From Shimia sp. SK013 (GTDB lineage: Bacteria; Pseudomonadota; Alphaproteobacteria; Rhodobacterales; Rhodobacteraceae), in the NCBI RefSeq assembly GCF_001292625.1, contig NZ_LAJH01000005.1, positions 124,001-188,000 on the forward strand: a DNA stretch of 64,000 nt, given 5' to 3'. The position numbers and the translations under genes are program-made. Below are positions 45,962-56,099 of the stretch, piece by piece. Position 1 is the stretch's first letter, and the number at the start of each line of letters is the position of its first letter. The notes under the pieces are model-generated. The model was not told the DNA's origin. It saw nothing but the letters and a program-made list of their open reading frames with translations, and searched no databases.

Positions 45962-45970
45962 AGGTTGGCC

Positions 45971-47368
45971 ATGGGGTCTGCAGGGAATTTGCCGCGGAAC
46001 GAAGACGGCATAAGCGCTGCGCTGGGCGTGTTGAAGCAACAGTTCGGCGAGGCCTTTCACACCGGTCAGTCGATCCGCGAGCAACACGGCCACACCACCA
46101 CCTGGATCGAGACGCAGGCGCCGGATGCGGTGGTCTTTGCCAAGTCGACGGAAGAAGTCGCCTCTATCGTCAAGGTTTGCGCTGCGCATAAGGTTCCTGT
46201 GATTGCCTATGGCACCGGCACATCGTTGGAGGGGCATGTGAATGCGCCAGCGGGGGGCGTGTGTATCGATCTGACCGAGATGAACGCCATCAAAGAGGTG
46301 CACGCCGAAGATCTGGATTGTGTGATCCAGCCGGGTGTGACCCGTGAGCAGCTAAACACGTATCTGCGCGATCAGGGGCTGTTTTTCCCGATTGATCCGG
46401 GTGCGAATGCGTCATTGGGCGGCATGGCGGCGACGCGGGCCAGCGGTACCAATGCGGTGCGCTATGGCACGATGAAAGACAACGTTCTGGCGCTTGAGGT
46501 GGTGTTGCCGAGCGGTGAGGTGATCCGCACAGGCACGCGGGCAAAGAAATCGAGCGCTGGCTATGATTTGACCCGTCTGCTGATTGGGGCCGAAGGCACG
46601 CTTGGGGTGATCACCGAGGTCACATTGAAGCTGCAGGGGATTCCTGAGGCGATGTCGTCTGCGCGGTGTTCGTTTGAAACCATCGATGCGGCCTGTCAGG
46701 CGGTGATGATGACGATCCAGTACGGCATTCCAGTGGCGCGGATTGAATTGCTGGACACGCTGGCGGTGCAGGCGGCCAATGCCTATTCCAAATTGGATTT
46801 GCCAGAGGAGCATTTGTTGTTGCTGGAGTTCCACGGATCAGAGACCGGCGTGGCGGAGCAGGCGGAAATGTTTGGATCTATCGCCGAGGAGTTTGGCGGC
46901 AGCGGGTTTGAATGGACCACCAAGGCGGAGGACCGCAATAAGTTGTGGCAGGCGCGGCACGACATGTATTGGGCGGCCTTAGCGTTGCGGCCTGGCACCA
47001 AAGGGATTTCCACAGACGTTTGTGTGCCGATTTCGCGGTTGGCTGAATGTGTGACGGCTGCGAAAGACAAGGCTGACGCGCTGGGGTTGATTTCGACCGT
47101 GGTGGGCCACGTCGGGGACGGCAATTTTCACATGCTGCCGTTGGTGGATATGGACAACGCCGAGGAAGTGGCGAGCGCGCAAAGCTACGTCAGTTGGCTT
47201 AATGAACTGGCAATTTCTATGGGCGGCACTTGTACTGGCGAGCATGGCATTGGTCAGGGCAAGAAGCCGTACCTGCGCAAGGAACTTGGTGGGGCTGTGG
47301 ACGTGATGGCGGCTGTGAAAGCAGCGATTGATCCGGATGGGATCATGAACCCGGGCAAAATCTTCTGA
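45971..47368 (+). CDS. FAD-linked oxidase (GlcD/D-lactate dehydrogenase type)
   Basis: About 465 residues: N-terminal FAD domain (PVIAYGTGTSLEGH, then PGANASLGGMAATRASG and KKSSAGYDLTRLLIGAEGTLG) and a C-terminal substrate domain with VVGHVGDGNFH and CTGEHGIGQGKK. It oxidises D-lactate, glycolate or another 2-hydroxy acid and passes electrons to a cytochrome or quinone. The ATG at 45971 follows GGGGAGG. The nearby D-2-hydroxyacid dehydrogenase gene could provide its substrate. Confidence 0.88.
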   Translation: MGSAGNLPRNEDGISAALGVLKQQFGEAFHTGQSIREQHGHTTTWIETQAPDAVVFAKSTEEVASIVKVCAAHKVPVIAYGTGTSLEGHVNAPAGGVCIDLTEMNAIKEVHAEDLDCVIQPGVTREQLNTYLRDQGLFFPIDPGANASLGGMAATRASGTNAVRYGTMKDNVLALEVVLPSGEVIRTGTRAKKSSAGYDLTRLLIGAEGTLGVITEVTLKLQGIPEAMSSARCSFETIDAACQAVMMTIQYGIPVARIELLDTLAVQAANAYSKLDLPEEHLLLLEFHGSETGVAEQAEMFGSIAEEFGGSGFEWTTKAEDRNKLWQARHDMYWAALALRPGTKGISTDVCVPISRLAECVTAAKDKADALGLISTVVGHVGDGNFHMLPLVDMDNAEEVASAQSYVSWLNELAISMGGTCTGEHGIGQGKKPYLRKELGGAVDVMAAVKAAIDPDGIMNPGKIF

Positions 47369-47465
47369 TTGGCGTGATGCGCAAGTCGCTTGGCGCGATT
47401 GGCAATTGGCTCGAAGCGCAACCGTGCAATATTGGCGTTAAGAAGTAAAACCAAGGAGCGCCGTT

Positions 47466-48539
47466 ATGTCCGGACGGACGTTTACTGTGAACACCACCAA
47501 ACCCGTGCTTGTGACAGGCGCGACGGGCTATGTCGCTGGCTGGATTGTCAAAGATTTGCTGGACGCTGGCGCACCCGTACATGCGGCCGTGCGCAATCCC
47601 GACAATGGCGCGAAGGTGGCGCATTTGATCGCCATCGCAAAGGACGCGCCGGGGACCCTGAAGCTGTTCAAAAGCGATCTTTTGACAGAGGGGTCCTATG
47701 CCGAGGCCATGTCCGGGTGTGAGGTGGTGTTTCACACCGCGTCGCCATTCACGACCTCGGTCAAAGACCCACAGGCAGAGTTGATTGAACCGGCGGTGAC
47801 CGGCACACGCAATGTGCTTGAGCAGGCCAATCGGTGTGACAGTGTGCAGCGCGTGGTCCTGACCAGTTCCTGTGCTGCGATATATACCGATGCGATTGAC
47901 ACCCAGAACGCGCCGGGTGGGCCGATCACCGAGCAGGTGTGGAACAGCACGGCCACTCTGGATCACCAACCTTATAGCCTGTCAAAAACCTTGGCTGAAA
48001 AGGCCGCATGGGAGATTGCCGAAGCGCAGGAGCGCTGGAAGCTTGTGGTGAAAAACCCGTCGTTGGTGATTGGTCCGGCGCTGCAGAAAAGCCCGACGTC
48101 GGAGAGTTTCAATCTGGTGAAAATGCTGGCGGGCGGTGCCATGAAAAGGGGTGCGCCGCGCATCGGGATTGGTGTTGTGGATGTACGCGATCTGGCGCGG
48201 GCGCATTTGGCGGCGGCGTTTGTGCTGCAAGCCGAAGGGCGGCATATCATTTCAGGATATGACACCGATTTTCTGGAGATGGGTCAGGCGTTGATGGCAC
48301 GTTTCGGGACGGAGTATGCGCTTCCGAAACGGGCAATGCCGAAATGGCTGGTCTGGTTGGCGGGGCCAAGTCAGGGGATCAGCCGCAAGTTTGTCGCTGG
48401 CAATGTGAATGTGGTGTGGCGCGCGGACAATTCAAAAGGCAAAGCGGCGCTGGGCGTTCAGTATCGCCCGATGCAGGAAAGCATGGAAGATATGATGGCG
48501 AAGATGATCGAAGACGGAGCCTTTGGCGACCCGTCTTGA
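47466..48539 (+). CDS. NAD(P)-dependent epimerase/dihydroflavonol-reductase-like protein
   Basis: This 357-residue extended SDR has TGATGYVAGW, a conserved SS (VLTSSCAAIY) and YSLSK for catalysis, and a C-terminal substrate domain. It resembles dihydroflavonol 4-reductase-type aldehyde/ketone reductases. The ATG has AAGGAG upstream. The substrate is not clear. Confidence 0.87.
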   Translation: MSGRTFTVNTTKPVLVTGATGYVAGWIVKDLLDAGAPVHAAVRNPDNGAKVAHLIAIAKDAPGTLKLFKSDLLTEGSYAEAMSGCEVVFHTASPFTTSVKDPQAELIEPAVTGTRNVLEQANRCDSVQRVVLTSSCAAIYTDAIDTQNAPGGPITEQVWNSTATLDHQPYSLSKTLAEKAAWEIAEAQERWKLVVKNPSLVIGPALQKSPTSESFNLVKMLAGGAMKRGAPRIGIGVVDVRDLARAHLAAAFVLQAEGRHIISGYDTDFLEMGQALMARFGTEYALPKRAMPKWLVWLAGPSQGISRKFVAGNVNVVWRADNSKGKAALGVQYRPMQESMEDMMAKMIEDGAFGDPS

Positions 48540-48572
48540 TGGCACGAAACCAGAGGCGCATGGATCGGGCAG

Positions 48573-48608
48573 GCGCCTCCGGCGGAGGTATTTTCAGGAA
48601 CAGAAAAG
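48573..48608 (+). repeat. GC hairpin plus TATTT intergenic element, copy C
   Basis: GCGCCTCCGGCGGAGGTATTTT is cut by a short CAGGAACAGAAAAG tail. The stem CCTCC/GGAGG is perfect with loop GGC. It follows the epimerase gene by 33 bases and could terminate it. Confidence 0.65.
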
Positions 48609-48669
48609 TGCGGGCGCAGGGCTGGCGGTAGATGTGGTCATCGCTTAGAAATCTGCGCGACTTGGCACG

Positions 48670-49341
48670 TTAGCCAAGCGTGGCGAGGTATGCGTTACAC
48701 TCCTCGGCGGTCAATTCAGCCTTCAGCGTTGTGTTGGTGTAGTTGAACTCATAAGAGATCGCCTTTAGCCCTGCCTTGAAGTAGCCTTCCAGATCGACGC
48801 AGATCTCTCGACTGGAGTCTGTTTCAGTGGAAAAATCCCAGTCCAAGTGTTCCTGCATCAAGTCATCCGCCTCAAACTCAACGCGTACAACATAGTTCAA
48901 AACGTCCTCTCTCAGATCGACGTCAGTCATAATAGTGGTGTCGTCCATGCGTTGGGGGAGTTGCTTTTTGAACTCTCGCAGCTCCGCTTGGAGCATGGAC
49001 AATGGCGCATAGGTGCTTGGAAAATACACCGTGATGGCAGCGTAAGAAGTGTAGAGGACATTTAGCGACGCAAGAGCAATCGCAATCCAGCCCCAGCCGC
49101 CGGGCGTGCGGTTGTTGTAGGCGGACTTCACAAGCGCGCGAAGAAGAATGCAAACCCAAAGAAGGTTCACAGCAATCAGCGCGTAGTGGGCGGTTTCGAC
49201 CCGATCCCAATTGTCGCCTGGCGTCGTCAAAAAAAGCGTGTTGATGTGTTTGTAGGCTGCAGTGAAGCCAAGGCCGGTTAGTACAAAGCCGAACCAGTAG
49301 ACTTGAGCAACACTGAATTGCCCATTCAAAAATCCGCGCAT
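48670..49341 (-). CDS. Hypothetical membrane protein
   Basis: This 223-residue protein is not recognised. It has three predicted membrane segments (about 11-30, 49-68, 84-103) followed by a soluble C-terminal domain of about 115 residues rich in acidic residues (LREDVLNYVVRVEFEADDL). No signal peptide cleavage site is evident. It stands alone, convergent with the epimerase and on the same strand as panBC but after a 102-base gap. Confidence 0.65.
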   Translation of the reverse strand: MRGFLNGQFSVAQVYWFGFVLTGLGFTAAYKHINTLFLTTPGDNWDRVETAHYALIAVNLLWVCILLRALVKSAYNNRTPGGWGWIAIALASLNVLYTSYAAITVYFPSTYAPLSMLQAELREFKKQLPQRMDDTTIMTDVDLREDVLNYVVRVEFEADDLMQEHLDWDFSTETDSSREICVDLEGYFKAGLKAISYEFNYTNTTLKAELTAEECNAYLATLG

Positions 49342-49443
49342 CTATCTCTCCCACCTCAGTTTTTTGGAGACCATAGGCGAGAAAGACGGATTTCTAAACA
49401 CTTTTTACGTGTGCTGATAAAAAACGCCATTACACTTTAGGGC

Positions 49444-50253
49444 TTAGCGGTAAACTTCGTCGTCGCTCGGAAAGCTGCGGGATTTGACGTCTTCGGCGTA
49501 TTCGCCAACGGCGCGTTCAATGGCGGGGCCCAAATCGCCGTAAACTTTGACAAACTTGGGTGTCCATTCGTTCAGACCCAGCATGTCCTCGAGCACCAGA
49601 ATTTGGCCATCACAATCAGCGGATGCGCCGATGCCGATGGTCGGGATTGGCACCTGTTTGGTGATTTTGGCCGCCAGCGGTTCGACCATGCCTTCGAGCA
49701 CAATGGCAAAGGCGCCGGCCTCTGAGACTTCGGCGGCGTCCGCTTCGTGGATCGCCCATGTGTCCTCATTGCGGCCTTGGGTTTTGAAACCGCCCATGAC
49801 GTGGCTGGATTGGGGCGTCAGGCCGATGTGGGCCATGACGGGGATGCCGCGCTCGGTCAGGAAGCGGATGGTTTCGGCCATGCGTTTGCCGCCCTCAAGT
49901 TTCACCGCGCCGCAACCGGTTTCTTTCATGATTTTGGCGGCGTTGCGGAAGGCGACGGCGGGGCTTTCCTCGTAGGTGCCAAACGGCATGTCCACGACCA
50001 CCAGCGCTTTTTGCGTGCCGCGCACCACCGCTTTGCCGTGCATGATCATCAAATCAAGCGACACGCCAACGGTGCTTTCCATGCCGTGCATGACCATGCC
50101 GAGGCTGTCGCCAACCAAAATGAAATCCGCGTATTTGTCGACAATGGCCGCAGTGTGTGCGTGATAGGAGGTCAGCGAGACAATCGGCTCGCCACCTTTG
50201 CGGGCGGCGATCTGGGGCACGGTGGTGCGGCGGATGGGGGTCTGTTTGCTCAT
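49444..50253 (-). CDS. panB: 3-methyl-2-oxobutanoate hydroxymethyltransferase
   Basis: This 269-residue PanB makes ketopantoate from 2-oxoisovalerate and methylene-tetrahydrofolate. It shows [40 protein letters not shown] and [11 protein letters not shown]. It overlaps panC by 4 bases (ATGA), so pantothenate genes form a two-gene operon. Confidence 0.96.
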   Translation of the reverse strand: MSKQTPIRRTTVPQIAARKGGEPIVSLTSYHAHTAAIVDKYADFILVGDSLGMVMHGMESTVGVSLDLMIMHGKAVVRGTQKALVVVDMPFGTYEESPAVAFRNAAKIMKETGCGAVKLEGGKRMAETIRFLTERGIPVMAHIGLTPQSSHVMGGFKTQGRNEDTWAIHEADAAEVSEAGAFAIVLEGMVEPLAAKITKQVPIPTIGIGASADCDGQILVLEDMLGLNEWTPKFVKVYGDLGPAIERAVGEYAEDVKSRSFPSDDEVYR

Positions 50254-51092
50254 GGTGTGACAACCCTTTGGTCAATCAGGAGAATGTCGCCAAACGCGAC
50301 GGAGATCATGATGGCGGTGGGGCCTTGGAGGGCCCCGTCGATGGCATTCAGCGTTTCGGCCTCGACAATGTCCAGCCCTTTGAGAGAGGCGCGCGGCTCG
50401 GTGCCGATGGTGTTGGCGATGATGCTGTGTAGATCGGCGACAGTCGCACCGGTGGCGGCCGCTTCGGCGGCGTCGAGCGAGTGCGAGAGCACCAGAGCGG
50501 CGGTGCGGTCCGCGGGTGTCAGGCGCACGTTGCGCGAGGACATGGCCAGCCCGTCGGCCTCGCGCACAGTGGGCGCGCCGATGATGGTCAGGGGCATGTG
50601 CAGATCAGCAACCATGCGTTTGATGATCTGGAGCTGCTGGTAGTCTTTTTCGCCAAACACGGCGACATCAGGCGTCACGATGTTGAAGAGCCGCGTCACA
50701 ACTGTGGCCACGCCGCGAAAATGGCCGGGGCGGACGAGGCCGTGCAGCATGTTGGCCATGCGGGTGGTTTCCACGATGGTTTCATCACCCGCCGGATACA
50801 TGGTGTCCACGTCCGGCATAAAGACCAGAGCGACGCCAGCGTCCTTTAGCATCGCCAGATCGCGTGTCTCGTTGCGCGGATAGGCGTCAAGATCGCCGGT
50901 GTCGCCAAACTGGCTGGGGTTCACGAAGATCGACACCACTACGGCGTCGGCATTGTCTTGCGCGGTGGCCACAAGGCGCATGTGGCCTGCGTGCAGGAAC
51001 CCCATTGTGGGCACCATGCCGATGGTCTGGCCTTTGGCGCGCAAATCCGCGATGGCGGCGCGGCAGTCTGCTACAGAGCGGCAAATCAGCAT
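50250..51092 (-). CDS. panC: Pantothenate synthetase
   Basis: This 280-residue enzyme joins pantoate and beta-alanine using ATP. The nucleotidyl-transferase motifs are [14 protein letters not shown] (the HIGH-like element), FVNPSQFG and the KMSKS-like MSSRNVRL. The ATG at 51092 is chosen; the frame to 51167 is not conserved. It is divergent from the dehydrogenase at 51272. Confidence 0.95.
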   Translation of the reverse strand: MLICRSVADCRAAIADLRAKGQTIGMVPTMGFLHAGHMRLVATAQDNADAVVVSIFVNPSQFGDTGDLDAYPRNETRDLAMLKDAGVALVFMPDVDTMYPAGDETIVETTRMANMLHGLVRPGHFRGVATVVTRLFNIVTPDVAVFGEKDYQQLQIIKRMVADLHMPLTIIGAPTVREADGLAMSSRNVRLTPADRTAALVLSHSLDAAEAAATGATVADLHSIIANTIGTEPRASLKGLDIVEAETLNAIDGALQGPTAIMISVAFGDILLIDQRVVTP

Positions 51093-51271
51093 TCTCGCCT
51101 GTCTCCCTGAAAGTTGGTTTCGGGGTCTAGCGCCCACGCCGCGACGCAGCAAGGCTTTTTGCTGCAACGTGGCGTCGCAATTGCGATATCAAGCGTCGGC
51201 TGGACCCTGAGATTTTGCGCCAATCCGGTAATGTCGGCCCAAAGACCACTTTGCGGGGAGTCGCCGAAGCG

Positions 51272-53779
51272 ATGAAAACCAATGTAAAAGCCCTTGTTGT
51301 TGGCGGCGGCGCCGTTGGCACGTCGATTGCGTATCACCTTGCCAAGGCGGGTTGGGATGATGTGATGTTGATCGAACGCGACGAGTTGACGTCCGGCTCG
51401 ACGTGGCATGCTGCCGGCTTGCTGCCGCTCTTTAATATGTCTTATGCGACGACCCACATTCATCAGTATTCTGTGGATTTCTATAAGCAACTTGAGGCGG
51501 AGACCGGGTTAAACGCGGGCTTTGCTGTTGTGGGAAATCTGCGCATGGCGCAGACGCAGGAGCGGATGGACGAGTATATGCTGTATGCCTCGACCGCCGA
51601 GACCTGTGGCGTGGCCTATGAATGGTTGACGCCCGACCAAATCAAGGGCCGCTGGCCGCTGATTGAGACCGGTGATCTTAAAGGTGCGATTTACCACACA
51701 GAGGACGGGTATATTAACCCCGCCGATGTGACGCAGGCGATGGCCAAAGGCGCGCGCCAGCGGGGCGTGATGATCGAGCGTAAGTGGCAGGCGGACGGGT
51801 TCCATTGGAACGGTGATGCTTGGGAAGTGACCCTGACCAAGATGGTCGAGAAGGGCGGCAACCTGATTGCCAGTGACGAGCAGGTTGTTGTGACGGCAGA
51901 GCATGTTGTGACCGCATCCGGTAACCACGCACAGCGTACGGCGAAGATGCTGGGCGTCAAGATGCCCGCCATTCCGGTAGAGCATACCTTTATCGTCATG
52001 GACAAAGACCCTGAGTTGGTGAAATGGCGGGAGGCGGGCAATCCGGAACATCCGGTGGTGCGCGATGCCGACAATGAATCCTATGCCCGCGAAGAGCGTG
52101 GCGGTTGGATCCTTGGCATCTATGAAAAAGGCGCGCCTGCGCGGTTTGAACACGGCGTGCCGGACAGCTTCCGTGCCGATTTGTTCCCGCTCGATCTGGA
52201 CCGGATTGCAGATCAGTATATGGCGATGGCCGAACGTGTGCCGTCTTGTGCTGATAGCGGTCTGAAAGACGATTTCAACGGACCGATTTGTTACACGCCC
52301 GATGGCAACCCGTTGGTTGGACCTGCACCGGGCTTGCGCAACATGTGGCTGGCGGAAGGATTCTCGTTTGGCATCACCGCGGCGGGCGGCACAGGCTATT
52401 ACCTTGCGCAGATGATGGTGGATGGCGAAGCTGAAATCGACATGGCGTCGCTTGACCCCAAACGGTATTCGCAGGGCTGGATGACCACCGAATTTGCGGC
52501 GCGCAAGAATGAAGAGTGCTATGAGCACGTTTATATTCTGCACCACCCTGACGAAGAACGCCCAGCGGCGCGGCCGTTGCGAACAGCGCCGGCGTTTGAT
52601 CGGCAAAAAGCGCAGGGCGCGCAGTTTGGCTGGGTGAACGGTTGGGAGCGTCCGAACTACTACGGGCCGCTTGATGCGCCATCAAATTTCGACCATGACG
52701 CGCGCAGTTTCCGCCGTGGCGGATGGTGGCAACACGCCGTTGATGAGGCGAAAGCGATCCGTGAGGGCGTTGGTCTGATTGATGCGACGGCGTTCACCAA
52801 ACACGTTGTCAAAGGCCCCGGTGCGACGGCGTTTCTGGATTGGTTCACCTGCAACAAACTGCCGAAAGTTGGACGTATCAACCTGACTTATGCGCTGACC
52901 AGTCATGGCACGACGCGCACGGAATACACCATCGTGCGCAACGGCGAGAATACCTATTACCTCGTGTCTGCGGGCGCGTGGACGGAATATGACGCGGATT
53001 TCCTGCGCAAAGCTGCCGAAGATAAGATGGAAGAGTTCGGTTACATCGAAATTCAGGATGTGACGACGCAGTGGGGTGTGTTTGCCATTGCTGGCCCCAA
53101 AACCCGTGATGTACTGAATAAGGTGATTGTTGATGCGGACCCCGCAACAGCGCTGACCAACAAACGGTTTCCTTGGTTGTCGGCGCGCCAGATCGAGTTG
53201 GGCATGTGCCCAGTGAATGCGATCCGCGTGGCTTACACCGGAGAGCTTGGCTGGGAGTTGCATCACCCGATCGAGATGCAGAATTATCTTTGGGATCTGC
53301 TGGTTGAGGCCGGTGCCGAATTTGACATGAAACTTGTTGGAGCGCGGGCACAGAACTGGTTGCGGCAAGAGAAGAGTTATCGTGCGTTTGGCAACGAACT
53401 GGGCCGTGATGCGACCCCTGCCGAGGCTGATTTGCCGCGGTTTATCGACCTGTCCAAAGAGTTCCACGGCAAGGCCGAGATGGAAGCCAAAGGCATCCGC
53501 AGCAAATGCATGACGGTGCTGATCGACGGGCCAGAAGACGCGGATCCGTGGGGGCGTGAGGTGCTTTATACCGAGGACGGCACGCGCGTAGGACGTTTGA
53601 CATCGGGCGGCTATTCGGTGGCGTTCGAAAAATCCATCGGCATGGGTTATGTGCGGCCTGATCTGGCGGTGGAAGGCACCAAATTGAAGGTCAAGATGCA
53701 GGACCAGCTGTGGGATGCGGTTGTGACTTGCGACAGTCCGTATGATCCGAAAAACGAGACCATCCGCAAGGACGGGTGA
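51272..53779 (+). CDS. FAD-dependent dimethylglycine/sarcosine dehydrogenase-like protein with GcvT domain
   Basis: About 835 residues: an N-terminal FAD oxidoreductase domain (ALVVGGGAVGTSIAYHLAKAG, then SGSTWHAAGLLP, near residue 45, resembling the covalent-FAD His site of dimethylglycine dehydrogenase) and a C-terminal glycine-cleavage-T-type folate domain (from about 480, with ELGWELHHP). The two-part enzyme oxidatively demethylates N-methylated glycines and passes the one-carbon unit to tetrahydrofolate. The ATG at 51272 has GGGGAG upstream. It is single-gene, divergent from panC, with no betaine genes beside it. The precise substrate is uncertain. Confidence 0.9.
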   Translation: MKTNVKALVVGGGAVGTSIAYHLAKAGWDDVMLIERDELTSGSTWHAAGLLPLFNMSYATTHIHQYSVDFYKQLEAETGLNAGFAVVGNLRMAQTQERMDEYMLYASTAETCGVAYEWLTPDQIKGRWPLIETGDLKGAIYHTEDGYINPADVTQAMAKGARQRGVMIERKWQADGFHWNGDAWEVTLTKMVEKGGNLIASDEQVVVTAEHVVTASGNHAQRTAKMLGVKMPAIPVEHTFIVMDKDPELVKWREAGNPEHPVVRDADNESYAREERGGWILGIYEKGAPARFEHGVPDSFRADLFPLDLDRIADQYMAMAERVPSCADSGLKDDFNGPICYTPDGNPLVGPAPGLRNMWLAEGFSFGITAAGGTGYYLAQMMVDGEAEIDMASLDPKRYSQGWMTTEFAARKNEECYEHVYILHHPDEERPAARPLRTAPAFDRQKAQGAQFGWVNGWERPNYYGPLDAPSNFDHDARSFRRGGWWQHAVDEAKAIREGVGLIDATAFTKHVVKGPGATAFLDWFTCNKLPKVGRINLTYALTSHGTTRTEYTIVRNGENTYYLVSAGAWTEYDADFLRKAAEDKMEEFGYIEIQDVTTQWGVFAIAGPKTRDVLNKVIVDADPATALTNKRFPWLSARQIELGMCPVNAIRVAYTGELGWELHHPIEMQNYLWDLLVEAGAEFDMKLVGARAQNWLRQEKSYRAFGNELGRDATPAEADLPRFIDLSKEFHGKAEMEAKGIRSKCMTVLIDGPEDADPWGREVLYTEDGTRVGRLTSGGYSVAFEKSIGMGYVRPDLAVEGTKLKVKMQDQLWDAVVTCDSPYDPKNETIRKDG

Positions 53780-53798
53780 TGTTGTTTTTAAAGACTGA

Positions 53799-53827
53799 AA
53801 AGGCGGCCTTGAGGGTCGCCTTTTTTT
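53799..53827 (+). terminator. Rho-independent terminator after the GcvT-fused dehydrogenase
   Basis: AAAGGCGGCC (53799-53808) pairs with GGTCGCCTTT (53814-53823; one G-U pair), with loop TTGAG, and runs into a T7 tract at 53821-53827. It lies 20 bases past the stop. Confidence 0.88.
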
Positions 53828-54288
53828 GTGGGGTTGAGGGAGGGCGCCGCCAAGGCTCGGCTTTGGCGCTGGCATACAGCGCGACACCTAGATGAGAGGG
53901 GGGTAGCTTTGCGGGGCAAAGCTGCCGTTCCAAAACGAACAATCAAGGACCGCTCCCAGCCCTCTTGAGACATTCACACCAGGCTCAGCACGCACTCCGC
54001 TGCAGACGCAAAATGAAGGGGCGTATTCCCGGAAGCGGACCTTCGGTGAGGCAATTTGGATTTTTCTGATGCCGCAACCTCACCGACGTCAGCTCTGCGC
54101 AGATAGCGGAGTTTGCAAAGTCGGGTTTAGCAAGAGCCTGGATCAGGTTGATCGGCCCACTTCGGACCTTGGCGGTCACCGCAACGAATGACGGCTTGAG
54201 CCTTTTCTGACTTCCTGCGATCTGCTGGCCTCGAATTGATGCAGTCCGCGGCGAACGCTATTTGGACTGCCGTGAGCTTGTCTTCTGA
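53828..54288. other. Gene-free stretch with hairpin and degraded repeat
   Basis: No convincing gene was found in 461 bases. It holds a hairpin AGCTTTGC/GCAAAGCT (53905-53912 and 53916-53923) and one copy of a repeat at 54092-54126 whose inverted relative is at 56726-56759. Open frames here have no ribosome sites and no recognisable similarity. Confidence 0.5.
54092..54126 (+). repeat. Intergenic repeat, arm 1 of a distant inverted pair
   Basis: The 34 bases from 54092 match the reverse complement of 56726-56759 at 31 positions (differences at three). They begin GCTCTGCGCAGATAGCG. This exceeds chance and points to a dispersed element or gene remnant. Confidence 0.6.
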
Positions 54289-55691
54289 TCAGGACTTTTT
54301 CTCGTCCGCATGCTCGGCGATGAACGCGTGCACTTCTTCGAAGAATAGTTTGAAGCAAGGCTCACTTTCCAACGCCACGTGGCTGTTTCCCGGCAGTTTT
54401 ACAAACTGGGCACCGGGGATTGCCCGGGCCAAAAGTTGACCTTCCTCAATGGGTGCGACCTGATCGCCCTCGATATGGAGAACGAGTGTAGGTACGTCGA
54501 GTTGGCGTGCCACCTCGAGAAGGTCCATTCGACTATTCATGTCTGTTATACGTAGCGCGTTTTCGCTGGAACAACTCATCCGTTGTAATTCGTCGAAACT
54601 ATCGCGAATATCTTTAGAAGCATCGGGCACAAAGCCTGATGCGAAGAATTGGCGATAAATTGGATTGGGCGATCCCCAACCTTCGCGCATCATCATCCGC
54701 GACGTTTCGCGATAGGTTTCGTACTCAGGGTTACCGCGCATCGCCGTTCCGCGGCCAAACCCGCCAAACAAGACGAGGCAGGAAACCCGTTCCGGGTGTT
54801 TGGCCGCATAGTTGATAGAAAACCCCGCCCCCTGACTGATGCCGAAGAGCGCAAACCGGTCTAGGCCAGATGCCGCTACAACAGCTTCCATGTCCTGCGT
54901 CATTGCCTCAAATGAGATCGTCTCGACGTCCCAATCCGACAGCCCATTTCCACGTTGATCAAAACGAACCATCTGGTTCTCTTGTGCGAACTTGGCAAGA
55001 AACGGTCCCCAGAACGGGCTACCCCATTCATATTCGATGTGATTGAGATAGTTAGGCGCCTTCAATACTGGTGGTCCTTCGCCAACACAGGCCCACGCAA
55101 TCTGCGTTCCGTCCTCGGAACTGCAGTACTTCACACGCTGTTGCAGGGCGATCTCAGGCTTTTTGCGCTCTATTGGCGCATCTGGCGTCCACTGCCAGAC
55201 CCGAATGGGCCGCGAGATGTTCTTGACTCTTTGTCCACCCATGTCCCGAAAAATTTCTGACCCTGCTCGTTTACGGCCTGATGGACTATATAAGAAATAC
55301 ACACGCCGCCCGGCTCTGCCAGCCCCTCAAGGCGTGCGGCCACATTTACGCCATCCCCGAATATGTCATTGTCATCGAAAACAATGTCACCAAGATATAT
55401 GCCGACCCGGTATTTGATCCGCCGCTGTTCATCTGCATCCGTTTCTCGCTGCGTCATTTCCGTTTGGATATCGATGGCACATCGCACAGCATCCTGGGCC
55501 GAGGAAAACTCTGCTAGCATCCCATCGCCGGTCGTTTTGATGATCCGGCCCCGGTGGCGTGACATTTCTGGATCAATCACTTCCCGTCGGTGAGTTTTCT
55601 GTCGGGCAAGAATGCCATCCTCATCGGTTTCCATTAGGCGCGAGTAACCGACCATATCAGCTACAAGTACTGCGGCTAGACGACGTTCCAT
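54289..55691 (-). pseudogene. Class III adenylate/guanylate cyclase fused to an alpha/beta hydrolase, broken by one frameshift
   Basis: Reading from ATG 55691 (GGAGG 6 bases upstream), a class III cyclase domain is intact: VADMVGYSRL, KTTGDGMLAEF and FGDGVNVAARLEG supply metal- and nucleotide-binding residues. The frame then drifts near 55249-55253 (T5 run on the coding strand) and ends at 55170. The next frame continues the same protein with FRDMGGQRVKNISRP, followed by an alpha/beta hydrolase (about 54289-55150) with nucleophile GISQGAG, acid in IEGDQVAP and His in GNSHVA. Adding one T restores one chain of about 467 residues. It may be a true pseudogene, a sequencing error in a homopolymer, or slippage. 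Confidence 0.8.
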
Positions 55692-56099
55692 ATGAAGCCT
55701 CCGAATTTCAGATAACAAAGGGCGTATGCAAAAAGAAAACAAGGCATGATAGCAGATCTCCCGCGGTCGAGCACGCTACTGCTGCGTAAACCGCTCTTCA
55801 GAGCGTCGGCGGCTGAGTTCCACACCGGGCATTCGTGCTGACCGCAGCGAATGTCTGGAAACCGCCCTTTCGTGCTCGAAACGCCCACCATGCTGCACTC
55901 CGAACCGATGTCGTAGAAGGGCTGGCACCTGCCGGTCGGTGTAGCCGCGCCAGCACGTCCAAGACGAAAATTTAGTGCTGCAGCGCCGCAAGGTAACTTC
56001 GAGCCCATGTTGCCAACTTGATCCTTGTTACACGCCGAAAAAAACGGTTGCAGTCACCGGTCGATCATTGCCCTTGGCAAATAGAAAGCAACCTCTTGG
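55692..56099. other. Gene-free stretch
   Basis: These 408 bases upstream of the cyclase and downstream of the cupin gene have no credible gene. Parts (for example CGAATGTCTGG at about 55848) look like decayed intergenic filler rather than coding sequence. The promoter of the cyclase gene should lie in the first 150 bases; no clear motif was recognised. Confidence 0.45.

Noticed and set aside
53905-53923. Hairpin AGCTTTGC/GCAAAGCT as a second terminator
   Set aside because: No U tract follows on either strand and a strong terminator already lies at 53799-53827.
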